Source: Zanthoxylum bungeanum (taxonomy: Eukaryota > Streptophyta > Magnoliopsida > Sapindales > Rutaceae). Taken from it: a stretch of 64,000 nucleotides of DNA. The translations under genes and the position numbers were made by a program. The stretch spans positions 124,001 through 188,000 of the forward strand of contig SKCR01051197.1 of the NCBI GenBank assembly GCA_019454045.1, read 5' to 3'. The notes beneath the pieces are model-generated. The model did not search any database, had not been told where the DNA came from, and saw only the letters and a list, made by a program, of their open reading frames with translations. Positions 1 to 12,359 of the stretch are shown piece by piece. Numbering within the stretch: the stretch's first letter is position 1; the number at the start of each line of letters is the position of its first letter.

Positions 1-1467
1 TCCAATATATATTTCCTAACCTTTTCCTCTGAATCAACTAAGCCATGGTTTTGGCTCAACAAGCTTAATGATTCCAGTTAAGCGCGACCTATTGACTGTG
101 GGAAAGCTTCGTAATCCACATCGATGTACAAAAGTGACCTTGACTTTGGCCAAAAAATCACAACTGCCCAAGACATACGATATGTAACAAAGCTTTCATG
201 GTTCAAACACATCCGTGATGGACAATGATCTTGACTTTAGCCAACAAACCAATGCCAATCTTGGATCTTGAGAGAGAACCACTCAATGGAAGGAAAACAC
301 TTAATATTAAAGTGAGGGTTTTTTTCGCGTAATTGGCAACCAATTTATTATCTTTGATTAGGTCTCATCATACACCCTTAAACATGCATTCTAAAAGCAT
401 AATAAGGCGCGAATAAAATTTCGTAATGATATGTGGATGGATATATAACAATTTGTTCCTAGAAAAAATCTCTCAATTTCCTCTCTCCCGCTAGCATATT
501 ACATACTTCTACCCAATTACATAATACATTAAAGAAACCTCATTTACATTTAGGGGAATTGGTGAAAAGAGAAATACAAAGAGAAAAAATAATAGGCTGG
601 ACACGCAGGTCCAATTAATAAATTCTAAATTTATTACAACAATTTCTAAAATTGCCCCCACTCATCTAATATCCATCTGATATACATTATTCATACAAAT
701 ACATCCAAGTATTCACAAAAAACATGTTATTCAATCAATCTAATCCAATTAATTAATCTTTAAATTAATGACCATCCAATGTTCAAACAACGATTTGATT
801 TGCGCGAGTCCAACTTGTTTAAGAATAAATACTCAAAGTACGTATTCTTGAATTATATCGAACTACAATTTTAAATCCAATTTAAATTGTATCCATAACT
901 AAATCATATTTAATTCCAAATTAAATAATTACACTTTTAATATTGCCTTTTATACTTGGATTCCAAATCCAATATTCATGGGTCTCAAAGGCCCAATTAG
1001 TATCCAATACTATTCAATTAAAGTCCAATGGGCTTTCAATTAATTATTTAGGCGTGGGCTTTGGCCATAATGGATCAAACCCAAAATGCCCAGGCCTAAA
1101 TAGGAATCACCCTATGCCAAAAATCAATTTAGGCCCATTAGGCCCAATTAAATTTTTAAAGGCCCAAAAGTCATATTTGGACTTTATGGAAATGGTTTTA
1201 GGCCCAATTGGATCCAACCCAATTGTCCAAAACCAAACTTGGCCCAACCACGCCAATTAGCCCAAATATAACAAATTAAATTAATACATTACTCCAAATT
1301 ACATATTAATCCAATTCAAGTGTAATTAACATAATTAATTAACTAATCTAATGTTTACAAAACACTAATTAATCCAATTAATCATGCTCGTTAATTCCAA
1401 TTCATGTCCAACACAAATTGAATCAAAATCAATTCTATAACATGCTTAGGTCTCTCTCTGATACCAT
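1..1467 (-). mobile_element. CopA0 internal leader (5' untranslated internal region), Copia family A
   Basis: Non-coding leader following the CopA0 5' LTR on the minus strand; it runs off the left edge. The same sequence occurs in the CopA2 leader (22880-25028, same orientation) and inverted in CopA1 (about 3926-4750). It carries repeated copies of a CTTGACTTTGGCCAACAA-like motif (1-270) and six GGCCCA motifs between 990 and 1246. A 105-codon plus-strand frame at 943-1260 is Asn/Pro rich because of those short repeats and is not a gene. CopA2 shows that gag begins about 2.2 kb after the LTR, so CopA0 gag should lie left of the window. Confidence 0.8.
1454..1466 (-). promoter_or_regulatory. 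CopA0 primer-binding site (tRNA-iMet)
   Basis: On the minus strand TGGTATCAGAGAG follows the LTR end (ACACTAACA) after one base. This is the usual plant Copia primer site complementary to the 3' end of initiator tRNA-Met, differing from the CopA2 copy (TGGTATCAGAGCC) in the last bases. Confidence 0.85.
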
Positions 1468-2192
1468 TGTTAGTGTCCTAGACATGCCACAGGATCTATA
1501 AGTGTGATTCGTGTGTGAATAAAATAAAAAATAAGTTGCGGAGGACTTACATTGATCGGTAGAGAAGTTCGAAACTTTCATGGATGTAGAAGCTCCAAGC
1601 TTTAAAATCGAATTCCAAACTCGAGGGTGAGTTTCCCTATCACCTTTCTTTGACTCCTCATGTGCTAGCAAGGTAGAAATTTTTCAACAAAATTTCCATT
1701 GGAGGGAGAGGAGCTCACGGTTTTTCAAAGCAAAATTATTACGAAAGTTGTTTAAGAATTAATTCTAAATTAATTTGTTCGCTTGAATTAAAATCCAATT
1801 TTAATTCCTTATTGAAATCCAATTTCAACTAATATATCCCATATATTATTTTAGCCCAAAAAATAAATTAAAAAGTAAAATCAAATTTAACTATTAAATT
1901 TACTTTGCCGATTAATTCCAAATTAATCATGTTCTCTCTCTTCTAGATGAATTTAATCCCAGATAAATTCTTGACGCAATTAATCCAAAATTAATTTTAT
2001 GTCTTATAATTAATCCCAGATTAATTCTTTCCGTAATTAATCCCAGATTAATTTTCTCTCTCATAATTAATCCTAGATTAATTGTGTTCGAGTCAAATGT
2101 CATCGGTGAATTCTTGGGAAGCGACCCAAGAGATTCCTGGATATGTTGGTAGTAAATATGGTTATCGAACTATCCGACATGTGCGTACCCGG
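1468..2192 (-). mobile_element. CopA0 5' LTR, 3' portion (split by CopA1)
   Basis: Minus-strand LTR fragment ending TAACA at 1468 next to a primer site. It is interrupted at 2192 by CopA1, and the remaining 5' part of the LTR resumes at 15893 after the duplicated target CCCGG. It is shorter than the corresponding part of the CopA2 LTR because of internal deletions. Positions 1905-2085 hold several units of an AATTAATCCCAGATTAATT-like palindrome. Confidence 0.88.
1905..2085. repeat. Cluster of AATTAATCCCAGATTAATT palindromes in a family A LTR
   Basis: Four to five spaced units of a near-palindrome (AATTAATCCCAGATTAATT and variants), separated by short CT-rich spacers. Other family A LTRs in the window have fewer units (for example around 3232-3295, 9738-9800 and 31790-31812). 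Confidence 0.75.
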
Positions 2193-3925
2193 TGTTGGAC
2201 AATTATGACCCATAGCATCACTATTTGTACAGAACATGGTGTTGTTGTACAAATTAACTATGTGACAAAGGAAATTGCTCTTTTATCATTTGTAATTGGA
2301 TTACCGGAATATAGAAATGATAAAAGTCCATAAGATTAGTTCCGGATTAATACGATATGAGACAGTATTAATCTACTAGGTTTAATCATTAAAATATCTC
2401 TTGTCGTAGTATTATCGAGATTAGACATCGATAATGTGGAATAGACTATTATTACAGTTGTGCGCGTTGTGGGAGCATAACAACATAGTTCTCATATATT
2501 AAGTATTGGATACTTATGCAAGTGTGATAGGTGGTTGTGTTTACCGATGGTACGGAAACAGCTTTGCTCTGGATAGACCCCTCGGAATCCCATTGGTAGT
2601 ATGACTATGTGTCTATGGGAGTCCGAATCAGGGTAGGTATATTTGGTCTTAACCTGAGACTTGCATCGCTAATACTTGCGACAATCAATATACTTTGGTT
2701 TTGTTCGTCCAGGACTTTAACAGGTTCTGTGTACGCCCTTTCTGGGTATATTGAGAATCACATTGTATTGGGTGTGATGTCAAGATGGAAGTATCACTCC
2801 AGTCATATGGAGATGATGATCACGCATGATACGGAACTAGTACTCTTTAGTACTACAGTCATCGGGATAATATGACTAGGTCATGTTTATCCGATTATAG
2901 AGACTAGTTACCAGAGATCTGATATATGCTTCATACGGGGCTGACACAATTCCAGCCCCAGGCCTTGCATGTGACATCCGATACTGGATCGTAATACGCG
3001 ATACTACGTATACTACGCCTGACACATATTATATATTCTTTTAATAATATTTCTGGAGAATTGGGTAGGCACGGTGCTTTGCTAGAAGCCAACCATGTCT
3101 TGTAAATCGGAAAGAACGTGGTACTAGGTACGCACATATTCGGATACTCCGATGACCAGATTTACTGCCAACATATCCAGGGATCTCATGGGTCACTTCT
3201 CGAAGATTCACCGATGACGTATGACTCGAACATAATTAATCTGGGATTAATTATAAAATAGAGAAAATTAATCTATGATTAATTGTGGAGAGATTTTATC
3301 TGGGATAAAATTCTATTTAAAGAGAGAGAACGATTAATTTGAAATTAATCGATAAAATAATATATTTGATATATTATATGAAATTAGATTTTGACGCGGA
3401 ATTAAAATTAGATTTTAATTCGGGCGAACGAGTTAATTTAAAATTAATTTGCTAGTGACGGGAATAGTAATTTTGCTAGGCATAATTATTAATTAAATTT
3501 GATTTAATTACGTCGCAACGGAAAATTCCTTAATTCAGAATTAGCAAACCCGAGCCCGGGATGTGTTGCGGGCACACTCAGATTTTGAATCAAGTGGGGC
3601 CCACAAGTCACATCACAAGTCACATCACTAGTCAATTTTGTCACTTTAGGTTAATGGAAGTTGTTGGTAGGTGATTGTGTGTAAAACACACAAGTGTGAT
3701 GGATTGAATGACATTTACCATTTTATTATTTTTGGTATATGACTTTCAATTTGGTAATTAGATTACACAACACACTTCATCTCATCTTCTCTCACGCACT
3801 CACGGCTTTGAGCCAATTTTTCCCCTCTTCTATTGGCTTGGCCGAGAGTCACACAAGTATAAGGGGAAATTTTTGTTGCAAAAATTTCCATTGCTAGCAC
3901 ATAAATAGATCATTCAAAGGTAATA
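2193..3925 (+). mobile_element. CopA1 LTR1 (5', 3' end deleted)
   Basis: Starts TGTTGGACAATTATGACC and aligns with LTR3 (13947-15892) up to AAAGGT near 3923. The last roughly 220 bp of the LTR, the primer-binding site and about 600 bp of leader are missing, and the sequence jumps into the middle of the leader. A 267-bp open frame at 2609-2875, recurring in other LTR copies, is an LTR shadow rather than a gene. Confidence 0.85.
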
Positions 3926-5240
3926 TTGTAGTTTAATGTAATTCAAGAATTCATACTTTGAGTACTTATTCTTAAAACGAGTTTTACTCGCGCAAATCAA
4001 ATCGTTTTTTGAACATTGGATGGTCATTAATTTCAGATTAATTAATTGGATTAGATTGATTGATAACATGCTTTGTGTGAATACATGGATTTGATGTATG
4101 AATAATGTATATCGGATGGATATTAGATGAGTGAGGGCAATTTTGGAAATTGTTGTAATAAATTTAGAATTTATTAAATTGGACCTGCGTGTCCAGCCTA
4201 TTACCTCTTGACCCTTTGTATTTCTCTTCTCACCTATTCCCTCAATGTAAATGAGGTTTCTTTAGAAGTGTTATATAATTGGGTAGAAGTAATATTTGTG
4301 CTAGCGGGAGAGAGGAAATGGAGAGATTTGTTCTAGGAACAAGTTGTTTTAAATATCCATATGCATATCATTATTAATTTATTTATCGCGCCTTTTTATG
4401 CTTTAGAATGCATGTTTAAGGGTGTATGATGAGACCTAATCAAAGATAAATAATTGGTTGACAATTACGCGTAAAAACACTCAACAAATATTAAGCGTTT
4501 TTCCTTCCATATCGCTTGTATTGTCCAAGTTGTGATTTGTTTGCCAAAGTCAAGATCACTTCTTGTCCATCGACATCGATTATAAAGCTTTCCAAGGTCA
4601 ATGGGTCCCGCTTAACTGGAATCATTAAGTTTGTTGTGCCAAAGCCAAGGCTTAGTTGATTAAGAAGAAAAAGGTTAGGGAATATATTGGATATATTGGC
4701 AAATATTAGATATATGTTTCGGACTTGGATGTTCACCTACTGGATCTAGGAATTGGATGAGATCCAATTGATCTTAGAGATCTACCTAGTTAAATATCAT
4801 ACAGTTTGTTGGCCAAAGTCAAGGTTGTGTGTTATTTAACGGGATCCTAGCCCACTAGGAAACAAGGTTTCCCGAGTACTCAACAGAGGGTTAGAGTCTC
4901 GCCGAAAAATAGTGGGAGGCAAGTATTAAATTTGCAATTTCGTTTAGATACTTGCTAATATGCGCTCATTTCATTTTTCTTCAATTAATAAATATATTAC
5001 TTGGACTGATATTTAATCGTTGTTTTAAATTAAACAGTTGGACTGTATGCAAACTACTTCAAATTATAGTTGATTATATAATTGGATTATAGTAATCAAT
5101 ATATTTGAATTTAAATAATTAAATTATAGTTGATTATATAGTTATACTATAGTAATCATTATATTCAATAGTACCTGAAATCGTTGATTGGATAGTTGGA
5201 CTATAGCAATCAAGATAACTGAAAGATTAGCGTTTAAAAT
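3926..5240 (+). mobile_element. CopA1 leader remnant before gag (unit 1)
   Basis: Positions 3926-4750 are the reverse complement of 1-880, the CopA0 leader, and 4750-5000 match 22990-23200 inverted. The stretch from 5010 recurs in unit 2 from about 10236. No coding potential is seen. Confidence 0.8.
5066..5215 (+). repeat. Three imperfect repeats of an ATAGTTGATTATATAGTTGG-like unit
   Basis: Units resembling ATAGTTGATTATATAGTTGG followed by an ACTATAGTAATCA-like segment recur three times at about 54-bp spacing just upstream of the gag remnant. The array is repeated in unit 2 at about 10270-10435. Confidence 0.65.
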
Positions 5241-5823
5241 ATAATCCTGGGAGAAAAATGTCTCTAAGCTACTTTAATTTTCAAATTGGGAATAGAACCT
5301 CAGGATAGTCTTGGGAACTGAGAAGTTATTCTATTTGATAGAATTACATCTCGGGCCTAAGCCCAGAGTTGAGCAAATAGTAGAACATGATCTTTGGAAG
5401 ATTCATGTAATGATAACTTTAGTGCTCAATCCTTTATGCATACCGCAATGACACTTTAATTTCGTTGTCAAAATTAAGGATTAGATCCTTGTACCATGAT
5501 GATGAAATTAAAGATCTTCATAGATCTATTCCTAGATCTTAGAAGTACAAATTGCAATAGAAAACTCATGGAGAGTTAATGGCTATGCTCAAGGAGACAA
5601 AGCCAGAGCTTCTAAAATGGCAAAGGCAAAATCATCAAAGTCTTCTGGGAAGACAAATGACATATCCCAAGATTTCTGCCTAAGATGTGGCAAACGGGGT
5701 CACTGGATGCGTGACTCTCATATGGACAAGGCAGACATGAAGGAAGTGAAGAGGGGCAAGGCTCCGGCTTCAAGTATGTTTGTCATAAACATGTTCACTA
5801 TTAGTTTCAAAATTGGATTTTGA
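5240..5823 (+). pseudogene. CopA1 unit 1: Copia gag remnant with zinc knuckle
   Basis: Degenerate gag. The last open stretch (5617-5823, 68 codons) contains CLRCGKRGHWMRDS, a CX2CX4HX4C nucleocapsid knuckle in which the final Cys has become Ser. It follows a Lys/Ser-rich segment typical of Copia gag C-termini. Upstream frames are broken by stops, and the region is shorter than a normal Copia gag. Gag binds and packages the element RNA in virus-like particles. Loss of the fourth metal ligand and the missing N-terminus make this copy non-functional. Confidence 0.75.
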
Positions 5824-6399
5824 TACTAAATGTTGTACATAGATATGTACTGATGTGCGGAATCTGCTGATTAGCAGGATACTCACTTCAGTTGAGATTT
5901 ACCTACAAGTCGGAAACGAGACGAGAGTCACTGTTTTAACCGTAGAAACCTAAGTTTAGGAACTACCCTTAGGGTATGTACTTAAATTAGGAAACTGTTA
6001 TAATATACCTAGTTTGACTAGAAACATTATCTCTATATCAGAGTATAACTCGTTGCGGGTATACCTTTATATTCTAGAACACTAAAGTGTTTTATTATAT
6101 AAAGATGATATTGAGATAAACACTTTAGATGTGAATAACAATATTTATATTCAGAATATAAATAAATCTAAAACATATAACATGACAAACAAATAGCTCA
6201 AACTGAATTAATCAGATGAGACTTATTTGTGGCATTGTTGTCTGTGACACATTAAACAAGACTCATATATCCACACTTTTGAAGAGTGGATACTAGGACA
6301 GATTTGATTCTAATTTAAATAATGTCTACGAATCTAGTTAATTAGGCAAAGTGCCTAAAATACCTTTTACTTGGTAAAAGTGCAAATGCCACCGATCTG

Positions 6400-6575
6400 T
6401 TAGCCCTCGTTCATAGTGACGTAAGTGGGCCCATATCTAGCTAGGATAGAGGTGGATATGAATACTTTCTAACCTTTACGGACGTGGCATCGCGTTATGG
6501 TTATGTGTTTCTTTTGAGACACGAATCGGAAACTTTTGATAAATTCAAAGAGTTTCGACACGAAGTATAAAAACA
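6400..6575 (+). pseudogene. CopA1 unit 1: integrase core fragment
   Basis: In one frame the sequence reads LVHSDVSGPIS, then after a stop a continuous RGGYEYFLTFTDVASRYGYV stretch and a RHESETFDKFKEF-like segment. This is the N-terminal half of a Copia integrase catalytic core: the Asp of HSD is the first catalytic residue and FTDVASRYGYV is the usual following strand. The second Asp and the Glu are not seen in a readable frame downstream. A near copy lies at 11655-11820. It is a decayed fragment. Confidence 0.75.
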
Positions 6576-7139
6576 GATCGGCAAGAGTATTAGAACATCA
6601 CGATTGGACTGTGATGAAAATACTTAAGTAATCAGTTTCTCGATTACCTGAAAGAGTATAGTATTATTTCACAGTGGACTCCTACCGGAACACCTCAATT
6701 GAGCGGTGTGTCCAAACGGAGAAACCGAACCTTGTTGGACATAGTAAGGTTAATCATGAGTCGCTCTGAGCTACCATTTTCCTTCTAGGGATACGCATTA
6801 TACAGTGCAAGACTTATTTTGAATAAGGTTCCATAAAAAATCTGTTTGACAGACTTCATATTAGATATGAACAGGAAAGAAACCAGGTTTTCTTATTCCT
6901 GGAGATTTGGGAATGCTGGGCATATGTTTGGATGAAACCAAACTAAAACCCAAATCAGATAAGTGCCTAAATTGTTGGTTATCCAAGGGAAACCAAAGTA
7001 TAGTACTTATACACCTCACAATAGAACAATGTAATTGTTGCTCTCCATGCGGTTTTCCTAAGAGGAATACCTATATGCAGTGGTAAGTGGGAGGAAAGTA
7101 AACCTCGATGAAAATCGGAGTAATACTGTTCTAGGCACC

Positions 7140-7960
7140 GATTCCTTAATGGAACACAAACAGTTCTTCAAGGACGAAACTGTACCAATAATCTTCGAAT
7201 ACACAAGAACCGCGTAAGTTGGAGAGAGTCAGAAAACAACCTGGGAGGTATGGGTTTCTGATCTCACCTCATGAAGATGTCAATCTTATTGAGGAAGACA
7301 AACCGACTACGTATGAGGAAGTGATACAAGGTATCGACTCCCTATTATGGCAAAGTACCATGAAGTCCGAAATGGATTCCATGTATACCAACAAAGTTTA
7401 GACACTAATTGATGTACCGAAAGGCATTGTGCCTATTGGTACTATATAAGTCTTCAAGGAAGACATACATGGATGGCAACATACCAACGTACAAAGCTAG
7501 GCTTGTAGCGAAAAAGGTATCGTTATCAACATTGTGTCGATTACGACGAAACCTTTTACTCGTTGCCATGGTTAAAATCCATTTGGATAATGCTTGCTAA
7601 TGCTGCATGTTTCATTTATGAAATATGGCAGCTGGACGTCAAAATCGCTTTTCTTAAACGGAAACCTTTTGGAGGATGTTTATAACATCCTGACGGTTTT
7701 TTCGTACCAAAACATGCAAACAAGGTTTGAAAGTTAAATCGATCCATTTATGGATTGAAGCCAGCATTGCGTTCTTGGAATTATCGTTTTGATGTAATCA
7801 TAATGGTATATATAATTTAATTCAAAACGAAAATGATTCTTATGTATATAAGGAGGTTAGTGGGAGTGCACTGACAGTGATTGTCTTATATAATGATGAT
7901 ATATCATTTCTTGGAAATGAGATTCCCATATTACAATCGGTGAAAGCTTGGCTTTCATGA
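7140..7960 (+). pseudogene. CopA1 unit 1: Copia reverse transcriptase remnant
   Basis: An open piece at 7219-7401 carries the linker before Copia RT (Arg-rich start, PTTYEEVIQGIDSLLWQS, then MKSEMDSMY). It is followed in shifting frames by KARLVAKK, a block recalling IWQLDVKIAFLKRKPFGG, and near 7888 YNDDISFLGNE. The YNDD is the polymerase active-site motif YVDD with Val replaced by Asn. RT copies element RNA into DNA; several frameshifts and stops exclude activity here. The homologous block in unit 2 is 12360-13190. Confidence 0.8.
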
Positions 7961-8079
7961 AAATTCTCCGTAGACTACTTAGGAGAGACAACCTTTATTC
8001 TAGGAATAAAGATCTACTAGGATAGATCTAAAAGTTGTTGGCACTCTCCGAGAACTCGTACATTGAAAGAAATGTACGC

Positions 8080-8690
8080 GACCTGGTATGTCATATGCTT
8101 TGAGCATATGGAGTCACAATCAGGCCAATCCAAGTGATAGTCACTGGATTGAGGTTAAGAACATCCTTAAGTATCTTAGATGAACTAAAGATGCTTTCTT
8201 AAACTATGGAGAAGGAGAACTTGAAGTGACTGGGTTCACTGTTGCAAGTTTCCTAACTGATAAAAACGACTATAAGCGTAATAAAGTTACTATATAGTTT
8301 GAGTAACGGAACAGTGAGCTGGAAATATTCCAAGCAAGATATTGTTACCGAATAAACAACAAAAGCGGAATATTGCTGCAGCTGAGGCAGCAATAGAAGC
8401 ACTTTGGATCTATATAATCATAATTGGATTGGGAGTAGTTCTGTTAGCAGCTGAGCTAGGCTACAACACAGGCTAAAGAATTAATGGTCTCATCAACGAT
8501 CCAAGTATATACTTCAACTATTCATCTGATTCGTTCGGATCATACATCGTGGCGATGTGATGATCGGATAAATCGCATTAGATGGTAACTTTGCAAATCC
8601 GCTGACGAAAGTTGTTTCTCAGCAGAAGTTTGAGTGAATCGTACATAGTTCAAGTGTAGGACACTTGAGTGATTGGCTATAGGCCAAGTG
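8080..8690 (+). pseudogene. CopA1 unit 1: RNase H and pol C-terminal remnant
   Basis: Disrupted frames show VSWKYSKQDIVTE followed by TKAEY, and later NFANPLTKVVSQQKFE. These are the end of the Copia RNase H domain and the conserved pol C-terminus just before the polypurine tract. AAGTGGGAG at 8687-8695 is the polypurine tract, and LTR2 starts at 8697. The minus-strand frame at 8540-8725 is a shadow. Confidence 0.75.
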
Positions 8691-8696
8691 GGAGAT

Positions 8697-10235
8697 TGTT
8701 GGACAATTATGACCCAAAGCATCACTATTTGTACAGAACATGGTGTTGTTGTACAAATTAACTATGTGACAAAAGAAATAGCTATTTTATCATTTGTAAT
8801 TGGATTACCGAGATACATAAATGATAAAAGTCCATATGATTAATACCGGATTAATAAGATATGAGACAGTATTAATCCATAAAGGTTTAATCATTAAGAC
8901 ATCCATAGTCGTAGTATTATCGAGATTGGACATCGATAATGCGGAATATACTAGTATTGCACTTGTGCGCGTTGTGGGAGCAAAATGTCATAGTTCACAT
9001 ATATTTAAGTATTGGATACTTATGCAAGTGTAATAGGAGGTTGTGTTTACCGATGGTACGGAAACAGCTTCGCTCTGGATAGACCCCTCAGAATTTCATT
9101 GGTAGTATGACTATGTGTCTATGGAAGTCCAAATCAGGGTAGGTGTATTTGGTCTTAACTTGAGGCTTGCACCGCTAATACTTACGACAATCAATATGCT
9201 TTGGTTTTGGTCGTTCAGGGCTTAACAGGTTATGTGTACGCCTCTTCTGGGTATATTGAGAATTGTAGTGTATTGGGTGTGATGTCGAGATGGAAGTATC
9301 ACTTCAGTCATATGGAGATGATGGTCACGAAGGATACATAACTGGTGCTCTAATATGCTGCAGCTATCGAGATAATATGACTAGGTCATGTTTAACCGAT
9401 TATAGAGACTAGTTACCAGAGATTTGATATGTGCTTCGTACGGGGCAGACACAATTCCAGCCCCAGGCCTAGCACGTGACATCCGATACTGGATCGTAAT
9501 ACGCAATACTACGTATACTACGCCTGATATAGATTACATATTCCTTTAAGAATATTTCTGGAGACTTGGGTAGGCACGGTGCTTTGCTAGAAGCCAACCA
9601 CCTCTTGTAAATAGGTTAAAAATGTAGTACTAGGTACGTACGTGTTCGGATAGTCCGACGACCGGATTTACTGCCAACATATCCAAGGATCTCATGGGTC
9701 GCTTCCTGAAGATTCACCGATGAAGTATGACTCGCACATAATTAATCTGGGATTAATTATAAGAGAGAGAAAATTAATCTAGGATTAATTATGGAGATAT
9801 TTTATCCGGGATAAAATACTATTTGAAGAGAGAGAACGATTAATTTGGAATTAATCGATAAAATAATGTATTCGATATATTAAACGAAATTAGATTTCGA
9901 TGAGGAATTAAAATTAGATTTTAATTCGGGCGAATGAGTTAATTTAGAATTAATTCGCTAGCGACGTGAATAGTAATTTGCTAGGCATAATTATTTAATT
10001 AAATTTGATTTAATTACGTCGCAATGGAAAATTTTTTAATTCGGAATTAGCGAACCCGAGCCCGGGAGTGTTTGCGGGCCCACTTTGATTTCGAATCAAG
10101 TGGGGCCCACAAGTCACATCACGCGTCACATCATTAGTAATTCAAGTGATTGACACATTGTCATCTTTGATTGATGGAAGTGGTTGAAGACTTTAAACAT
10201 CTTTCATTTTTTCGTCATTATTTAAATAATTTATT
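8697..10235 (+). mobile_element. CopA1 LTR2 (middle LTR, 3' end deleted)
   Basis: Starts TGTTGGACAATTATGACC directly after a polypurine tract. Homology to LTR3 fades around 10200, after which the sequence jumps to the pre-gag segment also found at 5010. It lacks LTR end, primer site and most of the leader, so it serves only as the 3' LTR of unit 1. Confidence 0.83.
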
Positions 10236-11165
10236 GTTGTTTTAAATTAAACAGTTGGACTGTATTCAAACTATTTCATTTATAGTTGATTATATATTGG
10301 ATTATAGTAATCAATATATTTGAATTTAACCGATCAAATAGTAGTCGAGTATATAGTTAGACTATAGTGATCATTATATTTGATTGTACCCGAAATCGTT
10401 GATTGAATTGTTGGACTATTGGAATTAAAATAAATGCAAGATTAGCGTTTAATACATAATTCTGGGAGGAAATGTCTTTATACGGCTCCAATTTTCAGAT
10501 TGGGAATAAAACCTCAGGATAGTCCTGGGAACTGAAAACTTACTCTATTTAACAGAGAAACCTCTTGGGCCTAACCCCGGAGTTGAGCGAATAGTAGAGC
10601 ATGAGTTTTGGAAAACTCATGGTAATGATAACTTTAGTGCTCAATCTATTATGTTTGATGCAATGACACTTTAATTTTATCGTAAAAAATAAGGATAAGA
10701 TCCTTATACCATGATGTTGAAATTAAAGGATCTTCATAGATCTATTTTAGATCTTAGAAGTACAAATTGCAAAAGAAGCTCTTTTGCTCGCGTATATCAG
10801 AGGGTACATCTATCAAGCACTAGGTGTCGCAGATGATTGCTGACATCGATCAGGTAGGTTAGCTGGGCAATACCTACGTGGCCGAGACAACCAAAGATTT
10901 GATCTTATAGTCTCTACCCGAAAGCTGGGGCAGGTTCATTATAAACCAACAGTAAACTCTTGGAGAGTTGATGGCTATGCTCAATGAGGCAGAGCCAGAG
11001 CTTCTAAAAAGGGTAAAGGCAAAATCATCACATTCTTCTTGGAAGACAAAGGACATATCCCAAGATGTCTGCCTAAAATGTGGCAAACGGGGTCACTGAA
11101 GCGTGACTGTCGTATGGACAAGGCATACATAATGGAAGAGAAGACGGGGCAAGGCTTCGGCTTCA
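10236..11165 (+). pseudogene. CopA1 unit 2: Copia gag remnant
   Basis: Copy of the unit 1 gag region, retaining about 130 bp near 10780-10920 that unit 1 has lost. The knuckle CLKCGKRGH at about 11070-11097 is followed at once by a stop and a frameshift. Sequence after the knuckle matches unit 1. It is non-functional. Confidence 0.72.
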
Positions 11166-11654
11166 AATATGTTTGTCATAAACATGTTCACTACTAGTTT
11201 CAAAATTGGATTTTTGATACTAGATGTAGTACATAAATATGTACTCATGTGCAGAATCTGCTGATAAGCAGGAGACTGACTTCAGTTGAGATCGACCTGT
11301 GAGTCAGAAACGGGACGATAGTCGCTGTTTTAACCGCATAAACCTAAGTTTAGGAACTACCCTTTGGGTATGTACTTAAATTAGGAAACTGTTATAATGT
11401 ACCTAGTTTGACTAGAAACATTATCTTTATATCTAAGTTTAACCCGTTGCGGGTATACCTTTATATTCTAGAACACTTAGTGTTTTTTGTTTATAAAGAT
11501 CTTATTGAGATAAACACATTTGGATGTGAATAACATTATTTATATTTTGAATATAAATAAATCTCATAACATATGACATGACGTAAGTTTATTAGGCAAA
11601 GTGCCTAAAATACCTTTTACTTTGTAAAAGTGCAAGTGCCACCGATCTGTTAGC

Positions 11655-11820
11655 CCTCGTTCATAGTGACGTAAGTGGGCCCATGTCTAACTAGGCTAGA
11701 GGTGGATATGAAAACTTTGTAACCTTTACGGATGTGGCATCGCGTTATGGTTATGTGTTTCTTTTGAAACACGAATCAGAAACTTTTGATAAATTCAAAG
11801 AGTTTCGACACGAAGTAGAC
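11655..11820 (+). pseudogene. CopA1 unit 2: integrase core fragment
   Basis: Near copy of 6400-6575, with LVHSDVSGP and an FTDVASRYGYV-like stretch in an interrupted frame. It has several substitutions relative to unit 1 and lies in the same order before the RT remnant. Confidence 0.72.
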
Positions 11821-12359
11821 AGACATATCGGCTAGAGTATTAAAACATCACGATTGGACCATGATGAAAATACTTAAGCAATAAGTTTCTCAATTACTTG
11901 AAAGAGTATAGTATTCTTTCAATAAGGAATCTTCACGGAAAACCTCAATTTGATGGTGTGTCCGAACAAAGAAACTGAACTTTGTTGGACATGGTAAGGT
12001 TAATTATGAGTCACTCTGAGATACCATTTTCCTTCTAGGGATACGCATTTAACAGTGCAACACTTATTTTGAATAAGGTTCCATGAAAATCTGTTTGACA
12101 GACTTTATATTAGATATGAATAGGAAAAAAACTGGGTTTTCTCATTCCTGGAGATTTGGGAATGCTGGGCATATGTTTGGATGATACCAAACTAGAACCT
12201 AAATAGGATAAGTGCCTAATTTGTAATTGGTTGTCCTAGGGAAACCAAAGTATAGTACTTATACAACTCACAATAGAACAATGTAATTGTTGCCCGCCAT
12301 GCGGTTTTCCTAAAAGGAATACATATATGCCATGGTAAGTGGGAGGAAAGTAAAACTCG

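Noticed and set aside
943..1260. 105-codon plus-strand frame
   Set aside because: Asn/Pro-rich product of repeated GGCCCAAT-type words in a Copia leader; no domain, and the homologous leader at 24240-24545 does not preserve it.
2609..2875. 88-codon frame recurring at 14365-14631, 26281-26547 and 31162-31428
   Set aside because: Recurrence is explained by its position in family A LTRs; substitutions between copies show no codon bias and the frame lies in LTR U3/R sequence.
1..4750. Large inverted repeat (1-880 against about 3926-4750) as a foldback or MITE-like element
   Set aside because: It is two copies of the same Copia leader in opposed orientation because CopA1 inserted into CopA0.
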